DNA from: Populus alba
Taxonomy: Eukaryota; Streptophyta; Magnoliopsida; Malpighiales; Salicaceae
Direction of reading: 5' to 3'
Assembly (NCBI RefSeq): GCF_005239225.2
Contig: NC_133284.1
Location: 50,624,697-50,688,696, forward strand
DNA: 64,000 nucleotides
In this document: piece by piece, positions 11,346 to 21,797 of the stretch
Position numbering within the stretch: the first letter of the stretch is position 1
How the letters are laid out: every line of letters begins with the position of its first letter
The notes under the pieces: generated by a model
What the model was told of the DNA's origin: nothing
What the model saw: the letters and a program-made list of their open reading frames with translations, nothing else
The model's database searches: none
Position numbers and translations under genes: made by a program

Positions 11346-13008
11346 ATGGCTACTACTTCAGATTTTTCTTCCGCTGCATTTCATCTTCCAGCTCAAGTTA
11401 TTTCCATCAAACTTGATGGAACTAATTTCCTTGCCTGGACTGCTCAATTGCTTCCTCTGTTTCGGAGTTATGGTCTCATGGGAATTGTTGATGGATCTGA
11501 TTTTTGTCCTCCTCAATTTTCCAGCGAAGAATATAAAATCCAAGGTATTACTAATTCTGCTTATATGGCTTGGCAGTATAAGGACCAAACAATCCTTGGA
11601 TGGATTATCTCCTCATTATCTCCTACGGTGGTTTCCACCATTTATGGCCTTGAAACTTCTCGTTGCTTGGCAAGCCCTTGGTGCATGTTTTGCTGCGCCA
11701 TCAACTTCTAGAATTTCTCTTATCAAGCGAAAGTTGCAATCTTTACAGCAAGGCTCCTTGCCTTGTCAGAAATTTCTGGATGAAGTCAAAACTCTTGCAG
11801 ATGAACTCTCTGCTGTTGGCAAACCTATTGATGATTCTGATCTAATATTATCTGTTCTCAATGGTCTCAACTCTTCATTTCATTCATTTGTCACTACGTA
11901 TATGCTCCTCTCCAAAGAGAAATCCATGTCATTCTCAGATTTTCATGAAGAACTACTGAACCATGACCTTATGCAACAATTTCATAGTCAATCTCTTCAC
12001 CATGAGGCAGGTTCTTATGCTCTTTACTCACATAAACCTGCAGCTAAAATCAGTTCTCGTCACAGCAGTAATGAATCTCGCTTCTCCGGGGTATCTAAAG
12101 GATCGGGTAGTGCTTCCTCTCAATTTCGGCAACCACTACCTCACCTCCCACGTCCATCTTCATCAGCTCCTTCTGACTCTCGTTCCAGATCTCCATGCCA
12201 AATCTGCAAACGAGAGGGCCATCAGGCCTTGGATTGCTTTAACCGCATGAATTACTCTTTTCAAGGACGACATCCTCCTACTGACTTAGCAGCCATGGTT
12301 GCAGAAGCCAATACAACTTATTTAAATCAACATCAATGGTATGCAGACAGTGGTGCTAATATTCACGTTACTTCAGATATTGCTAATCTTGCAACTTCTC
12401 ATCCTTACGAAGGTGATGCTTCTGTGAGCGTAGGTAACGGTACAGGTTTGCACATATCTCATACTGGCAATGCTTCCATTAAAACCCTCTCTTCTACTAC
12501 TCTTGCCTTAAATAATGTTGCTTATTGTCCTCAAGCATCAGCTCATCTCCTCTCTATCAATAAATTCTGTCAGGATAATAATGTCCTTTTTGAACTCACT
12601 GGTTCTGATTTTTCTGTTAAGGATATCCTGACGGGGAACACGCTCCTGACGGGACCAAGTGATAATGGATTGTATCCGATCAACCTTCGTCAACTATCTG
12701 CTTCACCATATCATGCTCTCACAATGACTGTTGGTGTCAAGGCTCCTACTTCCATCTGGCACTGTCGCCTAGGCCATCCTTCCCTAGAAACTCTTCGTCG
12801 TGTCATTTCCAAATTTTCTCTTCCAGTTAGTGATTCCATCAATAAAACATCAGTTTGTGCACCTTGCCAACTACGCAAGTCTAAACAATTGCCCTTTTCT
12901 GACTCATCAAGAGAGTCCACTGCTCCCCTAGAAATAATTCACTCTGATGTCTGGTCCAATTCCACACCTTCATTAAGTGGTTGTCGTTATTATGTTATTT
13001 TTATTTGA
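11346..13008 (+). pseudogene. Copia gag, protease and start of integrase (frameshifted)
   Basis: Gag starts at ATG 11346 (MATTSDFSS), with KLDGTNFLAWTAQLLPLF typical of the copia gag (UBN2/retrotran_gag) family. One extra base near 11665 (after GLETSR) moves the frame, which then stays open to 13008. In that second frame come the zinc knuckle CQICKREGHQALDC (CX2CX4HX4C), the aspartic protease site YADSGANIHVT, and the GAG-pre-integrase segment with HCRLGHPSLETLRRVI. Integrase begins (EIIHSDVWS) and a further extra base near 13006 ends the frame just where DDFSR would follow. Confidence 0.9.
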
Positions 13009-14068
13009 CGATTTTTCTCGTTTTTGTTGGATGTTTTCCTATTTCACATAAGTCTGATGTTTATTCTACATTTGTTAAATTCAAGCTTTTAGTGGAGAAA
13101 CAATTTAAATTCCCAATTCGGCAATTTCAAAGTGATAATGGTGGTGAATATTGTTCCACCATCTTTAAACATTTTTTAAGGGATAATGGAATTTTTCATC
13201 GACTATCATGTCCTCACACTTCTCAACAAAATGGCCTTGCTGAGAGGAAACATCGTCATATTATGGATATGGGACTTACTCTTCTAGCTCAATCAGGCTT
13301 ATCTAAGAAATTTTGGGTTGATGCTTTTCTCACTGCTATCTTATCATTAATCGACTACCTACTAAAGTTCTTGATTATGTTTCACCATATGAACGTCTTT
13401 TCATCTTCCTCCAGACTTCACATATTTTCGAGCATTTGGATGTCAATGTTTTCCATGTCTTCGTCCTTACACAAATGATAAATTATCATATCGTAGCATG
13501 CCTTGTATTTTCATTGGTTATAGCTCCAATCACAAAGGATTTTGATGTTTAGATCCTTCCTCCAGACGTGTCTATATCTCTCGAAATGTGATTTTTGACG
13601 AAGAGCAATTTCCTGCACACTCCATTATCACAGATCCTGCCAGCTGCGTCTCCTCTTCAGGTATGTCTCCAGGTTTGTTCTTCACTCCTCCTTCACATAT
13701 TTTTCCCTCATCCTCTGATTTTTTCCTCCCCCAGCAACTTCCTCACCTACCCAGGTTCTCACTGACCTTCCCTTACATAATATTCATCCTGCTCCAGCTA
13801 TTAATTCCAATGAATACCATCTCCCCTCCTCTCTCCATCTCTCTATTCTGGCCAACCCGATTCTTCTGAATCCATTCCCATACCTAGTGCACCAACTCTT
13901 AGTCCTTCTTCTGACCACCATGACAATACCATCCTTAACCTCCAAAATGGTGCCCTATCTACTCATGAGTCTTCCACCAAAATAATCACTAGATCACAGA
14001 CTGGTCATCATAAGCCTCGTAGGTTCCCTGACTTTCATTTATATTCCACTCGTCACCCCCTTCAAGCT
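13005..14068 (+). pseudogene. Copia integrase, heavily frameshifted
   Basis: Integrase core text continues in changing frames: FQSDNGGEY, HTSQQNGLAERKHRHIMDM and KKFWVDAFLTA lie at 13110-13330 in one frame. DDFSR and FGCQCF-like segments lie in others, and shifts are visible near 13040 and 13340. An in-frame TGA follows HKGF near 13543. The catalytic Asp of SDNGGEY and the Glu of LAERKH are visible, but no continuous protein remains. This stretch is far more damaged than the RT that follows. Confidence 0.85.
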
Positions 14069-15589
14069 TTGCATGCAGGTCTGATTTGTGTTGAGCCCCG
14101 TTCCTATGCTGAAGCAGTAACCATTCCTGAGTGGCGTGCGACAATGGACAGTGAATTCCAGTCCTTGTTACAGAATGATACATGGTCACTATGTTCTCGT
14201 CCCCCTGATAAGAATTTGGTTCCATGTAAATGGGTTTTTAAACTCAAACGGCGACCTGATGGCAGTATTGAACGTCACAAGGCCAGATTAGTTGCTGTGG
14301 GATATCTACAGAGAAGTGGCGTTGATTTTCTTGACACATTTAGTCCAGTCATCAAGCCTTCCACTGTCCGAATGGTTCTTGCCATCGCTGTTTCTTTCAA
14401 CTGGGATATTCGTCAACTTGATGTCTCTAACGCCTTCCTTCATGGTGTGTTAGAAGAGGAAGTTTATATGACACAACCCAAAGGATTTGTTGATCCTGCA
14501 CACCCCCAATTTGTTTGTAAGCTTCATAAATCTCTTTACGGGTTGAAACAAGCTCCCCGTGCCTGGTTTAATCGACTGTCTACTGCTCTTTTGGCTCTTG
14601 ATTTTCAAAGTTCACAAGTTGATCCCTCACTATTTATCTGTCATCGTGACAATGTCCATGCATTCTTCTTAGTTTACGTGGATGACATTCTGGTTACCTC
14701 AAATGATCAGAATTTTATTACCACTCTTATATCTCAATTACAACTTGAGTTTGCTATGAAGGATCTTGGTCAGTTGACATATTTTCTGGGAATTGAAGTC
14801 ATACGTAATTCTTCAGGGTTACATCTTCGACAAACAAGGTATATAATTGATCTTCTAGACCGTGTGCAGCTTACTGGTATCCGCCCATACCGTGCACCTT
14901 GTGTCTCCGGGTCTAAGCTATCCAAGTTTGATGGAGAAAGTATTCCAGACCCATCTGAATATAGGCAAACAGTGGGGGCTTTACAGTATGTAACTCTCAC
15001 ACTCCCGGACATTGCATACTCAGTCAATCAACTCTGTCAACACATGCAAGCGCCTACTTCAGCTCACTGGACAGCAGCCAAACGCGTGCTACGATACTTA
15101 AAACAAACACTTGATTATGGTCTCTTCTACAGACCTGGTTCCTTTGCAATCAATGCCTATTGTGACTCTGATTGGGCCGGTGATCCTGACGACAGACGCT
15201 CCACCTGTGGCTATGGTGTTTTTGTTGGGTCCAATCTCATATCTTGGTCTGCTAAGAAACAACCTGTAGTGTCAAAATCCAGTACTGAAGCTAAATACAG
15301 GTGTTTAGCTCTAGTTACAGCTGAGGTGTATTGGCTAAGAATGTTGTTGCGTGAGTTGCAGGTTTCTCTTGCTTCTGCTCCAGTCGTATGGTGTGACAAT
15401 ATAAGTGCCTTAGCTCTTGCCTCCAATCCTATTTTCCATGCCCGATCGAAACACATTGAAGTGGATTACCACTTTGTCAGAGAAAAGGTGGCAAATAAAG
15501 ATATACTACTTCAACATGTTCCCACCTCTCTGCAACCTGCAGACATTTTTACCAAGGGACACACGGCTGATCGGTTCTGTTACCTCTAG
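14069..15589 (+). CDS. Copia reverse transcriptase and RNase H
   Basis: An open frame of 506 codons; it is a piece of the polyprotein, not an independent gene, so the first ATG has no special meaning. Reverse transcriptase (RVT_2): WKWVFKLK-type start (CKWVFKLK, about 53-60), QLDVSNAFLHG (about 116-126), KSLYGLKQAPRAW (154-166) and the catalytic YVDD at 203-206. RNase H follows: CDSDWAGDPDDRRSTCGY, SKSSTEAKYR, CDNISALAL, HIEVDYHFVREK and the C-terminal ADIFTKG. It copies element RNA to DNA in virus-like particles. All visible catalytic residues are intact, in contrast to integrase. Confidence 0.93.
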   Translation: MHAGLICVEPRSYAEAVTIPEWRATMDSEFQSLLQNDTWSLCSRPPDKNLVPCKWVFKLKRRPDGSIERHKARLVAVGYLQRSGVDFLDTFSPVIKPSTVRMVLAIAVSFNWDIRQLDVSNAFLHGVLEEEVYMTQPKGFVDPAHPQFVCKLHKSLYGLKQAPRAWFNRLSTALLALDFQSSQVDPSLFICHRDNVHAFFLVYVDDILVTSNDQNFITTLISQLQLEFAMKDLGQLTYFLGIEVIRNSSGLHLRQTRYIIDLLDRVQLTGIRPYRAPCVSGSKLSKFDGESIPDPSEYRQTVGALQYVTLTLPDIAYSVNQLCQHMQAPTSAHWTAAKRVLRYLKQTLDYGLFYRPGSFAINAYCDSDWAGDPDDRRSTCGYGVFVGSNLISWSAKKQPVVSKSSTEAKYRCLALVTAEVYWLRMLLRELQVSLASAPVVWCDNISALALASNPIFHARSKHIEVDYHFVREKVANKDILLQHVPTSLQPADIFTKGHTADRFCYL

Positions 15590-15625
15590 GATAAACTTTC
15601 TGTGACAGATGTCCCTGCCAGTTTA

Positions 15626-15668
15626 CAGGGGAATGATAAGGATAAAGTTCACAATCTTAACAGGGGAA
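15626..15668 (+). repeat. 35-bp duplication of polypurine tract and LTR start
   Basis: A CAGGGGAA polypurine tract and the first 27 bases of the LTR occur at 15626-15660, and the same tract recurs at 15661, followed by the full 3' LTR at 15669. The two copies differ by one base (cttaa against attaa). Confidence 0.9.
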
Positions 15669-15896
15669 TGATAAGGATAAAGTTCACAATATTAAGATTG
15701 ACGATAAACACTGATATCTTTATCCTAGAGTTTCAATGTTCCCAGTTCTCTGTTTGTTCCTGTCTCTGCAATTCCCATCCCTCTGCAACTACAACTCTTA
15801 TAAAGAGTTCTCATTGTAACAGACTTTACGTGTATATATATGGCTGAGTAAACACAGTTTTACTCAAGCAATTTCAGTTGTAATTTAATTCTTTCA
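15669..15896 (+). repeat. Copia 3' LTR
   Basis: 228 bp, identical to LTR1 (11077-11304), ending TTCTTTCA just before the second TTCAA. Confidence 0.95.
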
Positions 15897-17327
15897 TTCA
15901 ATTCTCAACGAACCTTCAATCATTGCTGTTGAGAAGTTGTGAATGCAAGGACCTCATTGGGTTGAGAGAGCTGCAAAGACTTGAGATTCTTGGTTTCATG
16001 TGGTGCTCCTCCGTTGAAGAATTACCTGATGAAATTGGGGAGCTCAAGGAGTTAAGGTTGTTGGATTTGACAGATTGTGACAATCTAAGAAGGATTCCTG
16101 TGAATTTGATAGGAAGGTTGAAGAAGTTAGAAGAACTGCTGATCGGGGATGCGAGCTTCAAGGGATGGGATGTTGTTGGATGTGACAGCACAGAAGGAAT
16201 GAATGCAAGCCTAACAGAGCTAAGTTCGCTGTCTCATTTAGCTGTATTATCATTGAAGATACCGACGGTTGAATGCATTCCCAGAGATTTTGTTTTTCCC
16301 AGCTTGCTCAAATATGATATAGTGTTAGGGGATATAGCGTTAGAGGATAGAGTGTTAGGGTATTCAAAAAGGAGTATACCCACCAAGATTATATTTGGGT
16401 GATATAAGCGCCACATCCTTAAATGCGAAGACATTTGAGCAGTTGTTTCCTACCGTGTCTCAAATTAGTTTATGGGGAGTGAAGGGTTTAGAAAATATAG
16501 TATTATCCTCTGATCAGATGACCACCCATGGCCATGGGTCGCAAAAGGACTTCTTACAAAGATTAGAACATGTCAAAGTGAGAGAATGTAGGGATATTCG
16601 CACTCTGTTTCCAGCAAAATGGCGGCAAGCTTTGAAAAATCTAAGGAGTGTGGAAATTAAATTATGCAATTCATTGGAAGAGGTATTTGAATTGGGTGAG
16701 GCTGATGAAGGAAGCAGTGAGGAAAAGGAGCTGCCGCTGCTATCATCTTTAACAACGTTACGGCTGTGCTATTTACCTGAGTTCAAATGTATATGGAAGG
16801 GGCCCACTAGACTTGTCAGCCTCCAAAGTCTTACTCTTTTGAAGTTGGAATCTCTTAACAAACTGACATTTATCTTCACATCGTCCCTCGCTCGAAGTCT
16901 TATTCATCTGGAAACACTACAGATAGAAGAATGCCGTGGATTGAAGCGTCTTATCAGAGAGAAGGATGACGAAGGGGAAATAATTACAGAGTCTCTTGGC
17001 TTCCCAAAATTAAAGACTCTCTCTATAACTAAATGTTTTATGCTGGAATATGTCTTTCCTGTCTCTGTGTCTCCAAGTCTTCAGAACCTGGAAGAGATGG
17101 AGATTCGTGAAGCTGACAATTTAAAGCAAGTATTTTACAGTGGAGAAGGAGATGACATCATCGTCAAGTCTAAAATTAAAGATGGCATCATCGACTTCCC
17201 TCAGCTAAGAAAATTGTCTCTTTCAAAGTGCAGTTTTTTTGGTCCAAAGGATTTTGCTGCCCAATTGCCTTCTTTGCAAGAGTTAACCATTTTTGGTCCA
17301 AAGTGTAATTTGTTGGCACAGCTTCAA
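15897..17327 (+). pseudogene. LRR exon of the CNL gene (3' part)
   Basis: Resumes the reading frame broken by copia: TNLQSLLLRSCECKDLIGL, then LRR-type repeats such as LPDEIGELKELRLLDLTDC and RIPVNLIGRLKKLEELLI. Near 16399 one extra base breaks the frame (the first frame stops at 16402; the second runs from 16395 with AKTFEQLFPTVSQ). The second frame continues with LRRs (LPLLSSLTTLRLCYLPEFKC, LIHLETLQIEECRGLKRLI, FPKLKTLSITKC) to a splice donor CAA|GTACGT at 17328. The LRR surface is the usual recognition part of these receptors. Confidence 0.9.
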
Positions 17328-18300
17328 GTACGTCCTTTATATTTCTCCCCTGATTTTTTCTTTTTAAATTTAAATTGTCGAATTCAATACATTGTGATAA
17401 TTTCTTATTTCTTCCTTCAGATTTCTAAGACTAAAGTAAAGTAAATACTTTAGCCATCCACTGAATTTAATTGATGATTTAAATTGGCTTAGGAAGTTAG
17501 ACATCAATTACTGTAATGTAATTTCTTATTTCTTCCATCAGATTTCTAAAACTAAAGTAATGGATAAATGCTACAAAATCCTTTAGCCATCCACTAAATT
17601 TAAAAGGAGTGAAATTGAGGCTCTTCCACCAATTAATGGAAAGTATTTAAAAGGAGTGAATAGTGAGCATTTTATTTCAGTGCTGCAACTTATGAAAGAT
17701 GCTTCAAAAAATTAATAAAAATTGGTTTTTTTTAATCCAATTTTCTAAACAATTAGATTCAAAAAGTAAAAATTTGAAACTTTCCTTTTAAACACTATTT
17801 TCTCATTCAAAGAACTTCGAAAGCAACAAATTTGTATATATATTTTTCTTGTTTTTTCTTACAATTGTTCACTTTTTTTTATGAAAAAAATAATATAAAT
17901 GATTTTATATAAATTATTTTTAAAAAAATAATCAAGCATTTTTATTAAAACATTTTACTAATATGTAAAATTCAAATTATTTTCTTTTATATTTTTATTT
18001 TTGGACAATGTCATAATTTTTTTATTATAAATCGAATATACAAAATTAATTTTTTGAGTTAATAACTATAATTTTTTCATGATTGCTTTTAATTTAACTT
18101 ATATAAAATAATAGTTTATAATTAGATTATCATAAATATGAAAAAAAATATGATTTTATATTCTCATGACCCTTTGCCCTGTCTATTTATATCTTCTTGT
18201 TGATAATTGGTTGATCTATTTAACAAAATTATATAATAGTTCCAAAGTGCACAAAAATTACTAGGAATTATATCTAACAAATTGGTACCTTTTGATGCAG
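17328..18300 (+). other. CNL intron, AT-rich
   Basis: GTACGT donor and TTTTGATGCAG acceptor. The interior has a roughly repeated segment: 'atttcttatttcttcc' followed by 'cagatttctaa' at about 17399 and 17520. No ORF is recognised. Confidence 0.75.
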
Positions 18301-18930
18301 GGGTTAACAAGTTTGGAAACATTAAGTTTGTCCTGCGTGCTTCCTAACTTGAGGTGTATATGGAAGGGTCTCATGCTAAGCCATTTGACTTCTTTGACGG
18401 TGTATAGCTGTGAGAGACTGACACATGTATTCACACATAGTATGATTGCTAGTCTACTTCAACTGCAAATTCTAGAGATATCAAATTGCGAGGAATTGGA
18501 GCAAATTATTGCCAAGGATAATAATGATGAAAAGCATCAGATATTGTCAGAAAGTGATCTCCAATCTGCATGCTTTCCAAATTTGTGTCGACTTCAGATT
18601 AGAGGATGCAACAAGTTGAAGAGTCTCTTCCCGGTAGCCATGGCTTCAGGTCTCAAAAAGCTCCAAATACTTGAAGTAAGAGAATCCTCTCAATTATTAG
18701 GAGTATTTGGGCAGGGTGATCATGCTTCACCTGTCAATGTTGAGAAGGAGATGGTGCTCCCTGATCTGCAGGAGTTGTTGCTTATACAATTACCAAGTAT
18801 TTCTTGCTTTAGTCTCGGATTTTATGATTTCTTGTTCCCTCATTTGGAGAAGTTGAAGGTGCATGGATGCCCAAAGCTGACCATAGAATCTGCTACTACA
18901 TCAAATGACACAATGAGTGCTCAATCAAAG
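18301..18930 (+). pseudogene. CNL downstream LRR exon 1
   Basis: Phase-0 exon between TTTTGATGCAG and AAG|GTGCTC. It encodes GLTSLETLSLS, LTHVFTHSMIASLLQLQILEI, CEELEQIIAKD, GCNKLKSLFPVAMASGLKKL, EKEMVLPDL and ends SAQSK. The frame is open throughout (it reads on to a stop at 18945 if unspliced). Its text is closely repeated by the next exon. Confidence 0.88.
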
Positions 18931-19040
18931 GTGCTCCTGATTTGACTTGATTTCTTGCCTCTCGTTTAGTTTTAAAAGTGCACAATAATTACTAGGAATT
19001 ACATCTAACAAATGGGTACCCTTGTTTTCTTTTGATGTAG

Positions 19041-19706
19041 GCATTTATGAATTTGAAAGAAATATATATTGGAAACTTGGAAGGAGTACAAGACTTAATG
19101 ATGCAGGTTGGAAGTTTGGTAACTAATATAAGTGGTCGGCATGAACTTTCACTCTTGAGTTTGAAAACATTACACTTGAATCAGTGTAAGAGGCTGACAC
19201 ACGTATTCATAGACAGCATGATTGCTAGTCTTGTTCAACTTAAAGTTCTAGAGATATCAAATTGTGATGAATTGGAGCAAATCATTGCTAACGATAATGA
19301 TGATGAAAATGATCAGATATTGTCAGGGAGTGATCTCCAATCTTCAAGCCTCCCCAATTTGTTTCATCTTGAGATCAGAGGATGCAACAAGTTGAAGAGT
19401 CTCTTCCCAGTAGCAATGGCTTCAGGTCTCAAAAAGCTCTCCATGCTTAAAGTAAGAGAATCCTCTCAATTATTGGGAGTATTTGGGCAGGATGATCATG
19501 CTTCACCTGCCAATATTGAGAAGGAGATGGTGCTCCCTGATCTGTGGTATCTATGTCTTGAAAAATTACCAAGCATTGTCTACTTCAGTCATGGATGCTA
19601 TGATTTCATATTCCCTTGTTTGAGGAGGTTGGAGGTGCGTCAATGTCCAAAGCTGACCACAACATTTGCTACTACATCAAATGGTTCAATGAGTGCTCAA
19701 TCAGAG
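19041..19706 (+). pseudogene. CNL downstream LRR exon 2 (duplicate of exon 1)
   Basis: Phase-0 exon between TTTGATGTAG and GAG|GTGCTG. It shares long blocks with the previous exon: SMIASL.QL..LEISNC, ELEQIIA, KSLFPVAMASGLKKL, SSQLLGVFGQ.DHASP, EKEMVLPDL, TTSN...SAQS. The 3' splice region 'ggaattacatctaacaaat' is also shared with the upstream intron end, so the duplication unit (about 745 bp) includes intron. Confidence 0.88.
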
Positions 19707-19824
19707 GTGCTGCATATTTGACATGATTTCTTGCCTCTCTTTTAAGTGTTTTTATTTCTTGTTTCCCTCAATAATTAAACTTACAAGTTAAAATGCGTAT
19801 GCCATGCTTGAATTGGCTTTGCAG

Positions 19825-19971
19825 GTATGTCCAAAATTAAAAACTCTCTCTATATGGGGCTGTGATGAACTTGAATTGGCTTTGCTCCGTGCCAACCAGC
19901 ACTGCTTAAGGTGGGAAGAGGAAGAGGAAAAAGAAAAAGAGGAAAAAGAGAAAGAGGATGGAGTCAAATGA
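19825..19971 (+). pseudogene. CNL terminal exon
   Basis: Acceptor GGCTTTGCAG, then VCPKLKTLSIWGCDELELALLRANQHCL followed by an acidic/basic tail of alternating E and K (WEEEEEKEKEEKEKEDG) and TGA at 19969-19971. The phase fits the previous exon, and a last LRR plus E/K tail is a plausible C-terminus. Confidence 0.82.
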
Positions 19972-21797
19972 TTAGTTTGGCATTGGAATTTGAAAAACAT
20001 GCTAGTAATTCATTCTTGCAGGTAAAATGGCTGCAACTATTTATCTGCTAACCTTTTTTAAATGGTTGGATTAAATCAACAAATACGATATGCCTATTTC
20101 ATGATCTTTGTTCTTGATGTTTGCATTAGGTTGGTTGGTTACCTATTTCACGATCAACTCGACATTGGTGGGAAGTAATTTCAGCTGTTTCATTAGCTAC
20201 AACAATTTGTCTTATTTCATGTGTTTGTTGTGTGAACTTCCATAAATAAGGGTAATGTCATGTAATGTTATGTGTTTAGTGATTTATTGTGCGAACCTTT
20301 AAAAAAAAGGTTTTTGTTTGTTTGCCTATTTGTGTTTCTTTTCAAGTGTCTGAACCCTAAAAAAACAAGAGCATAATATTTACTCATTTGTGTGCTTATT
20401 GTTTATGTGTGGATTTTTGTTCTTCTCATTTTGATGTTCTATTTCTATTATGAATTCTTTATGCGGTAAGATTATATAAAATAATAAATCAAAAGGCATT
20501 AATGAAAAAGAAATCACCTTTCTATTTATTTGGGTTGCGTAAAGCTAAACTTACTAGATTAATTTTATCTCACACAACAATTAATCCATTAAATTTGGAC
20601 TATTGTTGAAAAAACATGCTAAATACAACATCATAAGCCAGGCCAAGCCTATATCATAAATATAAACTTAAGCAACTTCTACCCAAAAAAGTGAGGAACA
20701 AGTGCCTCATCGGGATTGACCTCCAAGGGACAAAGTTAGCACAATGGTGACCTACATAGAAGATTATTCTTGTGGAGACATGATAAATCGGCTATAAATT
20801 ACAAAATCAAAATAACCTCCAATTTTATTTTTGTCGTACATCTTTTCTTGTCAATTTATTTTGAAAACTTAATGGGCACTAGTTTTTAAAGCAAAATTTA
20901 CAAAAAAAAAAAATCTTCCGCTGCTCTTTTTCTTTAAGTAACATGTATAAATGATCTAAAACATCAATAAAAGGCCTCCTGAGTTGGAAATTAAGCATGG
21001 GGAGAGACATCTTGTCTTGCTCAAATAAATGAATTGTAACACAAAATGACTAAAGGAAAAATGATTTATTGATCGTAGCATTTACGGTGTTAAAAGCTAG
21101 TGAATCCCATGTTAGGTTTGTACATATATAAAAGCAAAGTTATGAAACTCTGTAAATTCATGGTTCAGCTCAAGATCCAAGTAATAAGTTGAATAAATTA
21201 ATTTAAGTTTATTTGTAGCAATTTAAAATAAAATTATTTTAAAAAAAATTAAAATAGATTTTAACAATAAATTGCTAGATCAATCAAGGTCAAATTTAGC
21301 TAAAACAATTAAAATAGATTTTAACAACAATTAGGTCAAATTTAGCTTAGAATCGGATTGAGCAGGTGTTATATTAACATTTCAAACCAAATCGTAATAG
21401 AGTAATAGTATTCTTGATTCAACCTATACATAACAAGACTAAACCCTTTTTCGTCGGATTCGTGCAGTCCATCTAAGCTGAGGGCCTTAAGCTAGCACCA
21501 AAAGAATAATCGCATTTTCAATGCGAAAAGCTAGAGTATCAAGATTTGCATGACGTCATATTGATCTATCTACATTTTGAAAGGCAAGAAAAAACCCACA
21601 AGGCAAAGGACATGTCTTTAATTCTATTACCTTCATATACGTTTTTTCAAAACATTCAGACAATTATCAGGGTTTCACCTATCCTACATTGGCCTAGAAC
21701 ATATATAAAAGGAAAAAAAATCTATTTTTCATACACAGAATCATAATTTTCAAGAATTCAAGTACACAGGACTTGAACCATGATTACAAAATCAAAG
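19972..21797. other. Intergenic, includes CNL 3' flank
   Basis: AT-rich. The first few hundred bases probably hold the 3' UTR of the CNL gene. Beyond that I see no ORF or element with recognisable ends. Confidence 0.6.

Larger units (their letters stand above)
11072..15901. mobile_element. Ty1/copia LTR retrotransposon with TTCAA target duplication
   Basis: The element proper is 11077-15896 (4820 bp). TSD TTCAA is at 11072-11076 and 15897-15901. LTRs at both ends are 228 bp, begin TG, end CA, and are identical base for base by my reading. A TGGTATCAGAGC primer site follows LTR1. Order gag, protease, integrase, reverse transcriptase, RNase H defines Copia. The internal frame has several frameshifts, so this copy cannot make a full polyprotein. 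Removing the element rejoins the CNL frame (CTT CAA TTC). Confidence 0.95.
9423..19971 (+). pseudogene. CC-NB-ARC-LRR resistance gene, disrupted (whole locus)
   Basis: The remains of one CNL immune-receptor gene. Such proteins sit in the cytoplasm, bind ATP/ADP at the NB-ARC domain and trigger defence after effector recognition. Order: CC and NB-ARC exon (9423-11076), LRR exon interrupted by a copia element (resumes at 15897, ends 17327), then exons 18301-18930, 19041-19706 and 19825-19971. All three visible introns have GT...AG ends and are phase 0. Three lesions are visible: a small deletion with frame change near 10983, the copia insertion at 11077-15901, and a one-base frameshift near 16400. 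The affiliation (RPS2/RPS5 or At4g27190-type CNL, as in large poplar clusters) is from family knowledge. Confidence 0.88.
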
